DNA of 64,000 bases from Glandiceps talaboti (lineage: Eukaryota; Hemichordata; Enteropneusta; Spengelidae): assembly GCF_964340395.1 (NCBI RefSeq), contig NC_135552.1, positions 24,795,681-24,859,680 on the forward strand, in the 5' to 3' direction. The notes under the pieces were generated by a model that made no database searches, was not told the origin of the DNA, and saw nothing but the letters and a program-made list of their open reading frames with translations. Numbering within the stretch: the first letter of the stretch is position 1; each line of letters begins with the position of its first letter. Shown here in pieces: positions 25,192 through 38,249 of the stretch. The position numbers and the translations under genes are program-made.

Positions 25192-27059
25192 TTCAGATAA
25201 ATAACGTTCCTCAGCAGCCACAATCATCTTATCCTTAGTACAAATAAATCCCATCTAATAGACCGAAATATAACAACAACAGTTATTAGGCATAATGCGT
25301 GCGAAGTTACCGAAAATTCCCATATCTATCAAATTATGGCATATGCAAATGTCAGTCTAGTAAGAAGTTGAAAGTATTCTAATAAGCTGCTTCCTTTCAA
25401 CGGTGAAACCAATATGATGTTTATTGACGTTTGGGAAAAGATAATCTACAGGTAATGTGGCTAAGAAGATTTGCCAGCTGCGGTATACGCGTACTTCCTC
25501 TTTATATGTGAGGATAGTGCATTGGAAATGAAAACATACTGTAAGACCACGGTAGTAGTCCTGGATACGGAGGGGAACGTTTGTATGATGTAAAAGACAC
25601 CCATGCATATATTTAGGCCTAAAATATACATTTTAAAACATAAATCAAATGCGCATAGCCAGTTGAGAATGAGACCAAACAACGGTTGAATATATAATGT
25701 GGGACGTGACTCAAGTTAGATACTATGAAATTCTAGTCAACATTTGGAAGGAAATTGACAACATTTATTGGCGTCACTGATTAAGACAAAGAATATTAAA
25801 TTTTGAACTTGCGCATGCTTTATACTCTTTTTAATTGTATACTTGAGATCGATATATGTTTATCTTATTGTCAACCCATTCTAACAGTCGTCTTATTCTA
25901 GCATTTCGTTAAAACCTCGGATCCATGACTGCCATATTGTACCATCTTAAATACTAGACAATAGAACAACTATACCCTCTAAAATAATTTGCTGAACGAT
26001 CTTTACTTTATGATACATTGATGCACGTTTGATTTGGATTATATTCCGAACTGAAATACTGGATTAATTTCAATAAAAGCATAAGAGCAAAAGATGCAAG
26101 ATTGTCTGATGATTATCGTATATATATAATGGATATAAGGGATACATTTTGTTGATTATTTCCAGTTTTCATTTGCTCAATGCGTTGCAGTACTGTACAT
26201 TATAGGGGTTAACGCCAAGTCATTGTAATTCATCATTTCATTATAATACTAAATCTGGACAGTCTTATTTGAGCAAGACGAATGGTTTTCCGGCTTCCAT
26301 ACCTAATTTTAATCCAGAATTTACTCTAATACTTGCCAATAAATCATCATTTTCAATGATCCCTCATCTGAATGGCCTTGGAACAGTCACGTTATATATC
26401 CAATATCATGAATGAATAACATGTAATAATTTATGGTAATTTTGATGAATAATCATAATACTGAATAAACTCTATGATTTGTTCTGTCATCTTGAACAAA
26501 TTAATGTAAGGTATTAATCTAAATCAGTGGCCAACATTTAGTTTCGTGAGTTTGGATTAATATTACTTACTATGGAACTTGAAAACGTGTAAACACGAAA
26601 TGAAGGCTGGAACTATTTGCATTGAAATGTCGATTACGAAGTATAATGTTTTAAATGGTGTGTAAGTATTTAGTGGTTTGAATGTTAAACGCCTACTGAG
26701 AGTATATCAGAATAATTGAACGTAACCTATATTTATGATCAATTATGATAGTGTTACAAGGTTTGGAATAGAAATCAATTTATATCTACGCTTGCACGAA
26801 AAAGAAGAACAATAAATGTGACGTTTGTGAAGCAACCTATACAGGACTGTTAAAGTTTCAGTAAAATGGCAGTTACCTATTCGACAAATGAATAATTTAA
26901 ATAGTATACTCCTATCGCGATTTTAAGGAAACTCACTTCGACACTTCTACTGACTCGTATATAATTTACTCACCCTTTCATCAATATATATCTTCCGGAT
27001 TTTAAACAATTCAATACATGCCTTTGCGAATTGTTTGTTTGTTTGTTTAGTATATATAC
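25192..27059. other. AT-rich non-coding DNA, no gene seen
   Basis: No domain, RNA gene or repeat family was recognised. Minus-strand frames of 83 and 73 codons near 25357-25682 lack any known motif and overlap each other in different frames. Confidence 0.45.
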
Positions 27060-27087
27060 ATATGAATTATTGAAGTAGCAATGTATG

Positions 27088-27121
<34 letters not shown>

Positions 27122-27220
27122 TGTATGTATGTATGTATGTATGTATATGAATTATTGAAGTAGCGATGTATGTGTGTGTGTGTGTATGTGTGTGTGTGTG
27201 CGTGTGTGTGTATGCATGCA
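27060..27220. repeat. (GTAT)n/(GT)n microsatellite with duplicated 20-bp flank
   Basis: The sequence ATATGAATTATTGAAGTAGC occurs at 27060-27079 and again at 27145-27164, 85 bp apart. The GTAT tract lies between the copies and a GT-rich tract follows the second copy. The unit is therefore a small duplication that includes a microsatellite seed. Confidence 0.92.
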
Positions 27221-28177
27221 TACTTACAGTGATGGATGTACAACTCAACATTTAAAGCATAGCGTCACAGCATGAGGGACCACATTACATCAAACTGAGA
27301 TATTTCACCACAACAATACTTTCATATAGGCACGTGATTATAGGTATATGAGAGTAAAGTAAAGTACATAAACAACTCTACCTTGGAATGGATTATGAAT
27401 ATAAAGAGTCACGTTTGTCACATTCGTTATAAAATGGGCACATCGTGCCGACGGTACCATGTCTGTATTCTGATTTATCATTTTTAAACATTCACTCTTT
27501 TCCATCACAACAAACTAGAGCACATATCTAGCATTCCCACAGGCTGTTGCATGATCTCATTGATAACTTGTCCTTTATAAGTCAAAGACCTTATGATATT
27601 TTAAGCCATCTGCGATTATGTTTTAAATGATGTTAATAACACTATCTGTTTGCCAGAGGTTACATGTAATAGGGCTGGGGAGAAGGTTGTGACTTGCTGT
27701 TATGTTTCAGAAAGGAATTAATTTTTATGGCAATATATTTTTATATACGATATATGATTATGAACATAAACATGAACAAAAAAAATGTGGGTTTTACTAT
27801 GGGAAATTCATCAGTTCAGAAATGGAATGGTATACAAATTTATGTGTAACGCAATGAGTCTGGTAAGGTGAAACCTCTGATTAGGCCCCATCTGTTTGCC
27901 GTCCTTGAATTGTCCCAAAACCCACAATGCAGACAGGAAAACCCCACAGAAAATATGCAAATGCCAGCATGTCATGTAAAATTCACTTTTCTGTTGATTC
28001 ATTTTCTGTTTGTACCTACATCTACTACACTGATACAACTAGAGGTCAACGTCCAAAGTTTGATTGACTTAAACAACTATTTAGAAATATGTGTAGTTAT
28101 TCTGAAGATGTTTGTAAGGTCCTTTCATTTACAATAGTATGAAATACGGCCTTCCGACGAAATGTGGAACAAAACTA
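27221..28177. other. non-coding DNA, no gene seen
   Basis: No recognisable gene. Overlapping frames of 75 codons (minus, 27811-28038) and 89 codons (plus, 27868-28137) occupy the same DNA and show no domain. Confidence 0.4.
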
Positions 28178-29464
28178 ATTTTTACCTCCCGTAAGGGTAC
28201 GGGAGGTATTAAAAGGGGGATGTCTGTCTGTGTGTCTGTCATGCGTCCGTGTGTGTGTGTGTGTGTCTGTCTGTTTGTCTGAGTCACCATTTTCTTAAAA
28301 ACGACTGGCTCAATTATAATGAAATTTAGTACCTATAATGTTTGGGGTAATGGCTAGACTGATTAGTTTTTGAGCGAGATCTGTTCATGTTAATCAGGGA
28401 AATTTGCATAAATGAAATCAACTAATTAAGCAATATCTTAAGACTGCATACTTCAATTTCAATATAATTTAGTATGTTCGTTAAACATAACAACATACAT
28501 TTGTCCTATAAAATTTGTTGATGTACATTTCAGTGTTAATGAATAATATGCATAATTAATTATTTTTTTGTATTAGGCTATATCTTAAGAATGCATACTT
28601 CAATTTCAATACAATTCAGTACATACATTACCCATAACAAATTGTGTATGTCCTATAAAGTTAGTTGATGTACCTTACAGTGTTAATGAATAATTTGCAT
28701 AATTAATGGTTTTTGGTAATTAGGCAATATCTTAAGACTGCATACTTCAATTTTAATACAATTTAGTACGTACGTTAAACATAACAGAGTGCATATCTCC
28801 TATAAAGTTGTTGATTTCGCTTAAAGATTTAGTGAATAATTTGCATAATTAATTATTTTCGGTAATTAGGCTATACCTTAAGGCTGCATGCTTCAATTTC
28901 AATATAATTTACTTCATACATTAAACATAACAAACTTGATATGCCCTATAAAGTTATTGATGTACCTTACAGTCTTAATAACTAATTTGCATGATTAATG
29001 ATTTTCGGTGATTAAGATTATCATAAGAATGCATACTTGAATTTCAATATCATTTAGTACATAAGTTAAAAATAAGAAAGCGGATATGTCCTATAAATGT
29101 GTTGATATAGCTTACAGTTTTCATGAAATATTTGCATAATTGATGATTTTAGGTAACTAGGCTGTATCTTAAAAATGCAAGCTTCAAATTTTGTATAATA
29201 TGGTACATATATCAACCATAATAATACGCACCTGTCCTATGAAGTTTGTTGATACAACTTTTACCTTTAATGAGTATTTCGAATAATGAACGATATTCAG
29301 TAATTAAGCAGTATCATGCACTCTTCAAATTCGGTATAATTTAGCACATACATTAACCTAAGAAAGCACGCATGTCCAAAAAAAGCCTGTTACCATAGTT
29401 TCTTTTTAGTTTAATGAGTTATTTGCATAATTAGTGAATCCCTTACGGGAGGCACTCAGTTTTA
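28178..29464 (+). mobile_element. structured tandem-core element, copy 2 (Helentron/HINE-like)
   Basis: The best-preserved copy. It starts with ATTTTT and a hairpin at 28184-28207, in which CCTCCCGTA pairs with TACGGGAGG around AGGGT-type loop sequence. Next come a GTCT/GTGT-rich tract (about 28220-28280) and a unique segment (TTCTTAAAAACGACTGGCTC, then TAATGAAATTT) homologous to the unique part of copy 1. About seven tandem units follow, anchored by TAAGAATGCATACTTCAATT-type sequence near 28439, 28586, 28733, 28879, 29034, 29170 and 29316 (period about 136-155 bp). The end is CCCTTACGGGAGG at 29440-29452 and GCACTCAGTTTTA, the exact inverse of the CCTCCCGTAAGGG repeat near the start. Orientation is opposite to copy 1. 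No open frame of note lies inside, so it depends on proteins supplied elsewhere. Confidence 0.8.
28184..28207 (+). repeat. terminal hairpin and subterminal repeat of element copy 2
   Basis: A 9-bp perfect stem (CCTCCCGTA with TACGGGAGG) separated by a few bases. The left part also reads CCTCCCGTAAGGG, the subterminal repeat found inverted at 29440-29452. In Helitron/Helentron elements an end hairpin is associated with termination of rolling-circle transfer; that role here is inference. Confidence 0.75.
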
Positions 29465-31277
29465 ATCTGGTATTTTCTTCTAAATCCAAAATAAAAACTT
29501 TCCCGCAGATTGATTCGAACAGCAAACAAAGAATTTAATTGATGGCGCCTTATGAAAAAACATATTACGTAGCTTGGTTAACCACCAAGTATTGTGTGAC
29601 CACCCTTCCATTTAGTTTTTGTCGTTACCCTGTGCAATTAGATACTTTGTATACATTAATCAAAAGACATTTTATAATATTTCTTGATATTGTTCTTCCT
29701 CCAGCCAAGGAAAACACGGGTGACACAAGGGATCTTGTCAATCGACTCGGAGACAAGAAATGAAAACAAACGTAGTGCTCGAGTATTTTGCTGCTTACTG
29801 AAGAAAAACATCAAGGAATAAGAGATACCTTTGCAAGCATAATTTATTTTTTAAATGCGGGAAGGATAATGACGACTTTGAATGTCTTTACTCACATTTC
29901 TTGAGTTACAAAACAAATAAGGTAGACACGCGTTGTTGGTCCACAGGTTGACCATGATATAAATCCTTGATCCAAAGCATTCAAAGGTGGCTTGGTGTCG
30001 TATAATGAGCACTGTCTTCTATGAATGTACCAGACAGGTCTGCCCAAACATACAGTAAATCTTTACTTTGCGCTTTACGATTGCCACTGACGTTTTCTCT
30101 GTTTGTCCTTGTCTGTCAAATATTGCTAAGCTATCTAATCTCTCTAGGGTATTAGCCAATAAATCCTACATTATCCTAAAAGTAAGCTCTAAGCTACCTG
30201 TTCTCCCAAAAGGGACAGCTTTTAAAGCTAGTCTTCTAATACTCAGTCCTTGTGCATTCATGCTGTTGTACCATTCTCTAGATGTCATGCATTACATAGA
30301 TGTATGATGGACGACATTTCCATTGTTCTGTAAGCACTATTCAACTTCCGTGACACGGAGAAAAAATAACTCAGTACATCAACAACCTGTCCTATTGAGA
30401 GTCTAATTCAAAGACTAGTGATGTTAGAGTTCAAGGATACTGACTTTAAGGAGGCGAAGAATGTAGCTATGTAGCTATAGTGTTGAAGCACACCAGTCGA
30501 CTAAAAACATATATACAGACACACCCGACAGAAATGGGATTTGAAATCATCACCATCAATCAGCAAATCAGACTGAACGGGCATAACACAGCCGCCACCA
30601 TACTTGTGATAAATAGATAACCTGTAATCGGGATAATAACACCTCGATGTGAAAGAGCATTTGCGATGTCTAATTGGAAAGAGATGTTGAAAACAAAACC
30701 GAACTTTTTGTCTTTGTTATCAAGAGCTAACAGCTTGCTGTAATTGCCAACAGTTGGTGATACTTGAGAACATTGTATGACTTCTGGGTTAAAAAAAAAA
30801 GAGACGTCGTAGTACATTGATCCAGTCACAAGTGAACGTTCTTTACATTTCAAAGGAGAACCATATCTGCCAAACACCTGCCATTGACAGAAACAGGGCG
30901 GATTAAATTTTAAGTGGTATCATCTAAAAAAGAGAAATCTTGACTAATCATGATAACGTTGTTAGTGTGTGAGTTTATCAAGTTATCGTGATCCTTTTTA
31001 CGAATTACTAGGACAGGATGCTCAATTTAAAAGAATAAATTTTCACTATCTGACTCTTAAGTAATGAACATTTCATGACTAATGAGAAAAAAACATATCA
31101 CTGGGAAGTTCCTGTGCATGTGTTTAGAACCAGCGTAATGTTTTTTTCACTGTTTCACACGTCATCATCTACAGTTTCTTGTAATTTTCTCAGTGGGTGA
31201 TGCTGAATACGTCAGAGTTTCTTGTGGTATTAAAAAACTGAATAATATCTAGCGTTTTGGATTATGCAGATTCGTCG
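29465..31277. other. non-coding DNA upstream of the LINE fragment
   Basis: No gene was recognised. The 105-codon minus-strand frame at 30560-30877 has a hydrophobic C-terminal stretch but no family signature. The 74-codon plus-strand frame at 29539-29763 has none either. Confidence 0.4.
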
Positions 31278-32918
31278 AGCATGAATGAGCCTTTCAAGTG
31301 ACAAGTCGAGTTTTATGGATCCACTGCCCACTAAATTGGTCAAAGCCTGCATTTCTTCACTGCTCCCTATTTTTCTCTACATTTTTAATCTTCATTGTCA
31401 ATGGGGAAATTTCCCGATCGACTGAAACTGGCAATGGTAACCCCATTCTGAAGAAAGCATCATTGGACCAGGATGTTTTAAACAATTATCGACCAGTGTC
31501 AAACTTAGCATTTATATCTAAGATTATAGAGAAAGTCATCTCGGCCCGATTACAGAGCCATCTGAATATCAAAAATGTGCATGTACCACGTCAATCTGCG
31601 TATATGAAATATCATAGTACTCTGACAGCTCTACTTCGATTACAAAATGATATCACTTGTGCCATTGGTCAACAGAAAGTTGTTTTGCTTGTCATGCTTG
31701 ATTTGTCAGCAGCCTTTGATACTTTTAGTCATCATCTTTGGTACACAAACTTCGTTCAATTGGCATTACTGGAAAGGTGTTATCATGGTTTTCTTCCTAT
31801 CTCTCAAACCGTGATCAATGTGTAGTTCTCAATGGTGCTGTGTCAGCTACCGAAGAATTGGAATGTGGGGTCGCCCAAGGGAGTGTACTCGGTCCCATTT
31901 TATTTAATTTATACACATCATCATTAGCTGAGTTCCTCACTGATCGCGGTGTTTCGTATCAATTGTATGCGGATGACACGGGGATTTACATCTCGTTCGA
32001 GGCTGATGAGTCTGCACCCGCCATTGCTCAGATATCTGATTGTATTAGGGGTGTGCAGTGTTGGATGCCGAGTCACCGTTTGAAGATGAGTGACAGTAAG
32101 ACGGAGGTCATCTGCTTTGGTATGAGGCATTCCCTTTCTCATCTCGGGCGTGTGAATGTTGCAATCGGCGGCTCCCTCGTGAATTCGGCGCCGGTAGTTA
32201 AAAGTCTTGGTGTTCTTCTCGATAGCCAATTGACGATGGAGGGGCATGTATGCCTACTTTCATTTACGAAATATAGCTCGCATTTGTAAATTTCTTAAAC
32301 GTTTGTCACTTGAAAGGCTCATTCATGCTTTCATTTTTTCTAAGTTAGACTATTGTAATGTACTGTTTCTTGGGCTTCCTTTGTGTTTACTACGGAAACT
32401 ACAGCTAGTTCAAAATAGCGTGGCTCGCCTATTGTCTGGCTGCCGCAAGTATGATCATATATCTCCCCTTTTAAGATCACTTCACTGGCTCCCGATCAAG
32501 TGTAGAATTGAATTCAAAGTTTTACTACTGGTTTTTAAGGCACTTCATGGTCTTGCGCCTATGTACATTGTTGATCTACTAACACCCAGAAATACTACGC
32601 GTCGTCTGCGTTCTTCAGATTCGGGCTTGCTTGAGGTTCCGTTTCCGAGGTCATCGTTCGTCTACAAATGGGCCTTCAGCCATGTTGCTCCGCGGTTATG
32701 GAACGATTTACCGGCTGGGATTAGAATGTGTAATACCGTTTGTTTTAAGAAAAGTTTAAAAACGCATCTTTTCCGCAAAGCTTTTAATTAATTGTCTTTT
32801 AAGATGTATCAAGTGTTGTTTAGTGTAAAGTGTTTTTTCGTTTTTTAGATTTGTGAACCGTTTAGAGCATTTTATGGATTTACTGTATAGAAAAATAAAT
32901 ATTATTATTATTATTATT
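31278..32918 (+). mobile_element. 5'-truncated CR1/L2-like non-LTR retrotransposon
   Basis: A LINE remnant of about 1.64 kb. It keeps most of the reverse transcriptase domain, the C-terminal region and the 3' tail, which ends in (ATT)n at about 32899-32918, a common 3' end for CR1/L2-group elements. The 5' half (ORF1, endonuclease) is missing, as usual for incomplete target-primed reverse transcription. A 27-bp segment at its left edge (31278-31304) is the exact reverse complement of 32303-32329 inside the element, so the 5' junction was rearranged. No clear target-site duplication was identified. The many frameshifts show it is old. Confidence 0.9.
31300..32791 (+). pseudogene. LINE reverse transcriptase ORF, frameshifted remnant
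   Basis: Translation shows the conserved order of a LINE reverse transcriptase spread over several frames. SSFMDPLPTKLVKACI (from 31300) is followed by FPDRLKLAMVTP (about 31410), LNNYRPVSNLAFISKIIEKV (31480s), VMLDLSAAFDTFSHH (31690s), GVAQGSVLGPILFNLY (31870s) and the catalytic YADD at 31966-31977. The C-terminal part carries HLRNIARI, RLIHAFIFSKLDYCNVL and LHWLPIKCRIEFKVLLLVFKA, typical of CR1/L2/Rex-type elements. Frame changes fall near 31400, 31443, 31740-31790 and 32245-32290, so no functional protein can be made. It would have copied element RNA into DNA at the target site. The family is secure; the exact clade is not. Confidence 0.92.
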
Positions 32919-35900
32919 CGTTACATGGTATCTTTGGTATATAACGCTAAACGACAATATAACAATATTCACCTGTCACGGTGTTAGTAAATTATGTGAC
33001 CACCCTTTCCAGTTATGCTATTGTTACATACTGACATCCTTTATCAATATTTGTTAAACTATTGTGTATCCTTACCTTCTTCTTTAAGTTTCTTGTGATC
33101 TGCAATAAATGGAAACTAGATAAGCAGGCCTTACCTGTCGATGGCTGCTGTCAGGTCCGTTCAAAATCAACATACGACACAAACATGATACATTAAAGAT
33201 ATAACCCTAAGCGAAAAATATATATAGCATGTAGGAATAGTTGGTTGTGACAGTGATAGTCACCTCCCCAGGGTGATAGTCAGTCATACAAGGTAGCTTT
33301 AACCAATATTTGTAGAGTAATGCCTTAAGTAATTTACACATGCATTTGTGTTTGATTTGGTTCATTGCCATACCAACAGTCTCTATGGAAGTATATTTGA
33401 AGATGCCTGGATTAACTATGTATATTGTATCTTTACTGAATAGTCGTTATTCGAACTCTGTCTTCTAAGAATTTGATCTTGTAAAATCCGTGTAGGTCCA
33501 TTGCTTGCATTTGATAATTAACTTTATGGAAGTGCATGTCATTTACAAATCTTTAACAATATCGAAATCCCGCGGGGTGACAAAATCAATGAACAATTAA
33601 CTGTCGCGAAAGCCTTTCAAGTAGCTTTTTAATCATTTTGTGGCAAAACTAAGAATAGTGTCACTCACTCATCTGATGTAATGTGAATAAGTAGCCCTAA
33701 CAATAAATAAGGTTATGTTTGACAATCACAGCAGATAGAGCCGAGGTTTTAGTTTTCATTGCTTCACAAAAGGGTCCTTAACTGATGAACGATTCATGTG
33801 TTATCCTGATAAATAAGGTCGCAGAATGCTTCGCTATTTTGTCTGGAGTTGCGAATTGAATTTAATACCTTCGTTTCATTACTTTGGACTATTGTTGAGA
33901 TTAATGTTTAATTATATATGTACAGACTATCATATTAACACACTGTAGATCAATTCAAAGTCTGTTTACTACCATTTGATTAGAACACCCCTAAACGTTG
34001 ACCTAGTCACCATGTGACACCTAATGATATTATACTACAATGTCAAGCAGAAATAATTTTTTTCATGTTTACCCCGATTTCTATCCGTCGACTAACATAC
34101 TAATTTACTTACTTCCCTACCTACCCAAGTACATGTAATTATTTACGAATTTATCTATTTTGTAATTTTTTTGAAAATTTTCAATAACGATTCGTGTACC
34201 GTCACTTACTTTTATTTGTCTAGGACTGCCTGCAAACTTTGTCTTTGCTGCCATTAGCGCTATCTTTCCAAAATGTATGAACTTTGCACACTCTTAATCA
34301 ATCGTCATATATAAATTAAAGAGCTTCATTCTTATAATGTCGTATGTATCTACATAGTCAAGTCATGTTGCAACTAAGGTTTTGCGGATTATCAAGATCA
34401 GATTTGTTTAAAAATAATCAGACGATATAGTGAGATATGAGATCGCCATTGTGCATTACTCTCGTCAAAGATGATAACACTAGGGGTTGACAGAAATGCA
34501 TATGCAGTTTTGCCACTGTGAATCAATTAATGTACTACTAGTTTGGGTTCTGGAGAGTCACCACAATTTTACATCACCTACATCACGCGCGATTTCAGAA
34601 AAACCTGTCAATGTCAGTTCTGCCTCATTTTGGGATTTTTCCTGTTGTCCACATTCCCTTATGGGAGTCAGCAGTCGTTTACGTTCAATGGTAAAATTAG
34701 CCCAAGGGTATCATGACAATCTTGTTTTACTTGAACATAATGTTTTATGTGCACTTTTGTTAGTTTTGCTTGTTTGTTTGTTTGTTTGTTTGTTTGTTTG
34801 TTTGTTTGTTTGACATGTTTGTTTTTGTATTTTTCTCTAGTTTTTCAATTTTAGGAGTCTGTAAATGGGACTTGATCCCGTTGGTCTTCCATTAAATAAA
34901 TAAATAAACGAATAAGTAAATACTAGGTACATCAGGCAGACTTAGTCTGAGCACAGAATTGCGTACGGTTAGTTATTCACCTTCTACCTTACATTAAGTG
35001 ATTCGATTTATCTTCATCTCTACACCATTACGATGTAATGGTAATCCAGAAGCTATAGAATAATAATTGTTTTCCCCGACAAAAACTGTCCCAATTCATT
35101 TATTTATCAATTACTAAACAGCATTCAGATAGTTTCCATTTAACGTTTTCAATCAGTGGGGTTTTGACCTTAGTGATCCATAGTGACGTTATAAGCATCG
35201 TTGTCAGAAGCAAAAATATTCTTATAATCTTATATTTCTTAATCTATGCGATGTATGGTATGTATAATCTAAAAAGAGGCGTTCTTCCTTTTGAAAACAT
35301 CAAGAAATTATGACATTTTGCCCACGTAAATATATCGATGAATACATGCATTCAATTCCAATGAATAGAATCTACTTTTGATACATTTTCTCTGTTCAGC
35401 TTATCTTCATAGCAATATTTAGTAAAAGGGAACAAACTATTGGTTCATTTTGTACAGTTCAATAAAGAAATATGCTACATCAACGCAATTCAAGATTACA
35501 GTCGAATTCATCGAAACCGAACAAAACCATGCGAAGTCACATTTCCATGGAAACTAATGTAAAGGATTATTGTTAGGGTTACATAGGTATTAAACTATTT
35601 GTACAGAATTGGTTTCCAAAGATAGCTATTGACCTGAAATATTCAACAAAAGCACAACAACATATCGGTAAACCGCCATTTCATTGGAAATGCTAACATC
35701 TGCACCATATTCAATATAGTTGTTCTTAGGAATGACGTGTTACAGGGATTTAACTATTGTTCAATCCAGAGTGATAATCATGCCCTCGAGGGAACACTTT
35801 CGACTATATTTGAATATCACAAACTGTCTCCCTGTGTGTACGCTGTTGAGGTGAATCAGATGTAGAGTGTTTGCTATCACACAAACACACACATACACAC

Positions 35901-38201
35901 ATACATTGTGTATAAACATAAGTTTGCGCGTGTGGTCTATCACGACTCGCGATTTTTTTTTTGCGTTTACTGTGAGAAAGACATAATGATAGAGGCGACA
36001 AGGTGTGTACTATGTCCACTCGCGCTGTGTCCATAAAAAGCATTAATACTACATTGCATGCATTTAGAGACAACTATTTGTCAAGGAGGCTTACACTTTC
36101 GCAAAGTCGTCAAATGAACAACTTCATTGAAATTCTAAGCACGTAAGTTGATAGGATTGTTCACACACACATGTCGTATGCTGTTCATACCATCATTTAT
36201 GAGGTATTGCAGTGTCAGATTGTAATGTTAAAATACTTAACTAGTGATTTATAACTTTTTTTTGACTTGGGAATAAACAAAATAAATACTGTTTATTCTT
36301 TCTGGCATATTCAAATATTCGAGACAGTTTATAGTAGATGGTTCACATGCGTACAGTAACAAACTAACAATTGCTGCAAACCTATCTAAGTAAATTTACA
36401 TTTCCTCTCAGACTGAAAAACCTACAACAACCGAGTTTCAATGCTGTATTAGAATAGAGCTAATTGTTCACATTACTATGCTATGTATAATTTCAATGGA
36501 TGAACTGCTTCCAAAAACCATTATACTAGGTCTAGGATGGCTCATTTTCGATATGCAATTAGCATAACACTACGTGTGAAGCATATATAGGTATTTATGT
36601 AATTATTATATATATACTTTATCATGAAAGGACACATACAACCACTTTTATGTCACAGACAAGATAAAAATTGACAAATCTAGATTGGACGGTGGCTTAA
36701 TTACAACAGATGCTTGGACTACATTGTCTTATAACTAATCAAATGTTGGCGCTGAGAATGTCACTCCCCAAAATAGCAATTAGAACAATGAACGCAAAGA
36801 AGAACAGAGTACTGCAGCTAGCATACAGTTAATTGACAAATATATACACTAACAATAGTTTGTTCTACTTTTATCTTTATCATTTCATAGAATATCTGAT
36901 CACAGTGTACAGACATTCACATCGTCACACCTCTTACCCTTCAGATATAGTTCCCAAATATGTATAATGGATATCAGTATATTTTGAATAAGTCAAAACC
37001 ACACACGCTTAGTATTACTCTGTGTTTCGGCCTCTCGGCAAACATAATTCCATCACCATTTTAGGTCACCATATGTACTTAAGGTGACTCTAACCGCTGT
37101 CATATATATCTATAGTGCATGATGGGTCTCACAATAGGTTATTGGTGACAGCAAACTGACAGATACATTTTGCATGTGCACTTAATATGTCTAACTTACC
37201 AATATTTTTCATCTGTTGTCGCATAGCTTGAATAGTATAAATATAACTGGCAATGGGCCGGTTAGCCATCCATAATATTATAGCATTGTGTCATTGGCAC
37301 AAACTATACGACTCTATTTCTTTTTTATTAATTATTTTGTAGTTCCAATAGTGACATGACTAACTGGACAATGGCATGATGACAAATACCCAGTGTGTGT
37401 GCGGATCAAAACTGCCAATACAACAAAGACACAGAAAGGAAATGACTGCCATTAGTAGTTTTAGCCGGTGGGGGATACATTTTGTCAGAAAGAAACTAGC
37501 ATTAACATGAAACAAGACGTGGTACGTGCGGACAGTAGTTTCCAAACGTTATGAATCTGTTCCGTAAAATTTCAAGGCACTGTGTTCAGTTCGTTGACAT
37601 TTTCCACTTACGGAGACCTAAATATTCTACTAGTCAACATATTGTCGTATTTGAGTCGCATGATCTTGTTGGTCGATAATACATTCCGTTTCACATGACC
37701 TTATGCTCGCAGTTGCGGGTTATGTTTTTAAAAAAGGACCTATGAGAAGTGACATTGTAGCACTGCATCAAATCAAATTCTGGGGTTACGAATCGTGAAA
37801 GCTTATACGCATCATGTGGTATGACCAATCTCGGATTGCATCTGCGCATGCACATGATTCTAGCTTAATAAACATCTACTGATACACAGTATCTTGAATG
37901 ACTGGACAAAGTACTGACGTTACTTTTCTATCGCATGAACGCTTAGCTTGCAGCATAAATTGTTGGATCATTTTCCGTAACGCCCTCGGGACTGTGATCT
38001 TTTAACCAAACATATTCGTCACCGCATTTTAGAAGGTCCATAAACTGGAGGTCACTTTTCATGTTGTATTGCCAGTTCACTGTGTATAACTTGCGCCGTC
38101 ATTTGCCAAGGTATATCGAACAAACTTATTAAGGTTGAAATTCTACAGGCATGAAACCTTTTTGAACTGAATTTGACTGACTCTGTTGCTTTTGTTAACA
38201 G
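32919..38201. other. 5.3 kb non-coding DNA upstream of the putative exon
   Basis: No gene was recognised on either strand. It includes the (TTTG)n tract at 34769-34812 and a short (AAAT)n near 34890-34910. The 108-codon plus-strand frame at 34487-34813 ends in the TTTG tract (CLFV repeats). Minus-strand frames near 35761-36073 cover a CACA patch. It could hold the promoter and upstream untranslated exon of the 38.2 kb gene, but nothing specific was identified. Confidence 0.4.
34769..34812. repeat. (TTTG)n microsatellite
   Basis: Eleven near-perfect TTTG units. Confidence 0.95.
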
Positions 38202-38249
38202 GAATTAGCGTCGTTTGAAGAGTAGAGTCACTCTGTCCAGACGAGGAGG

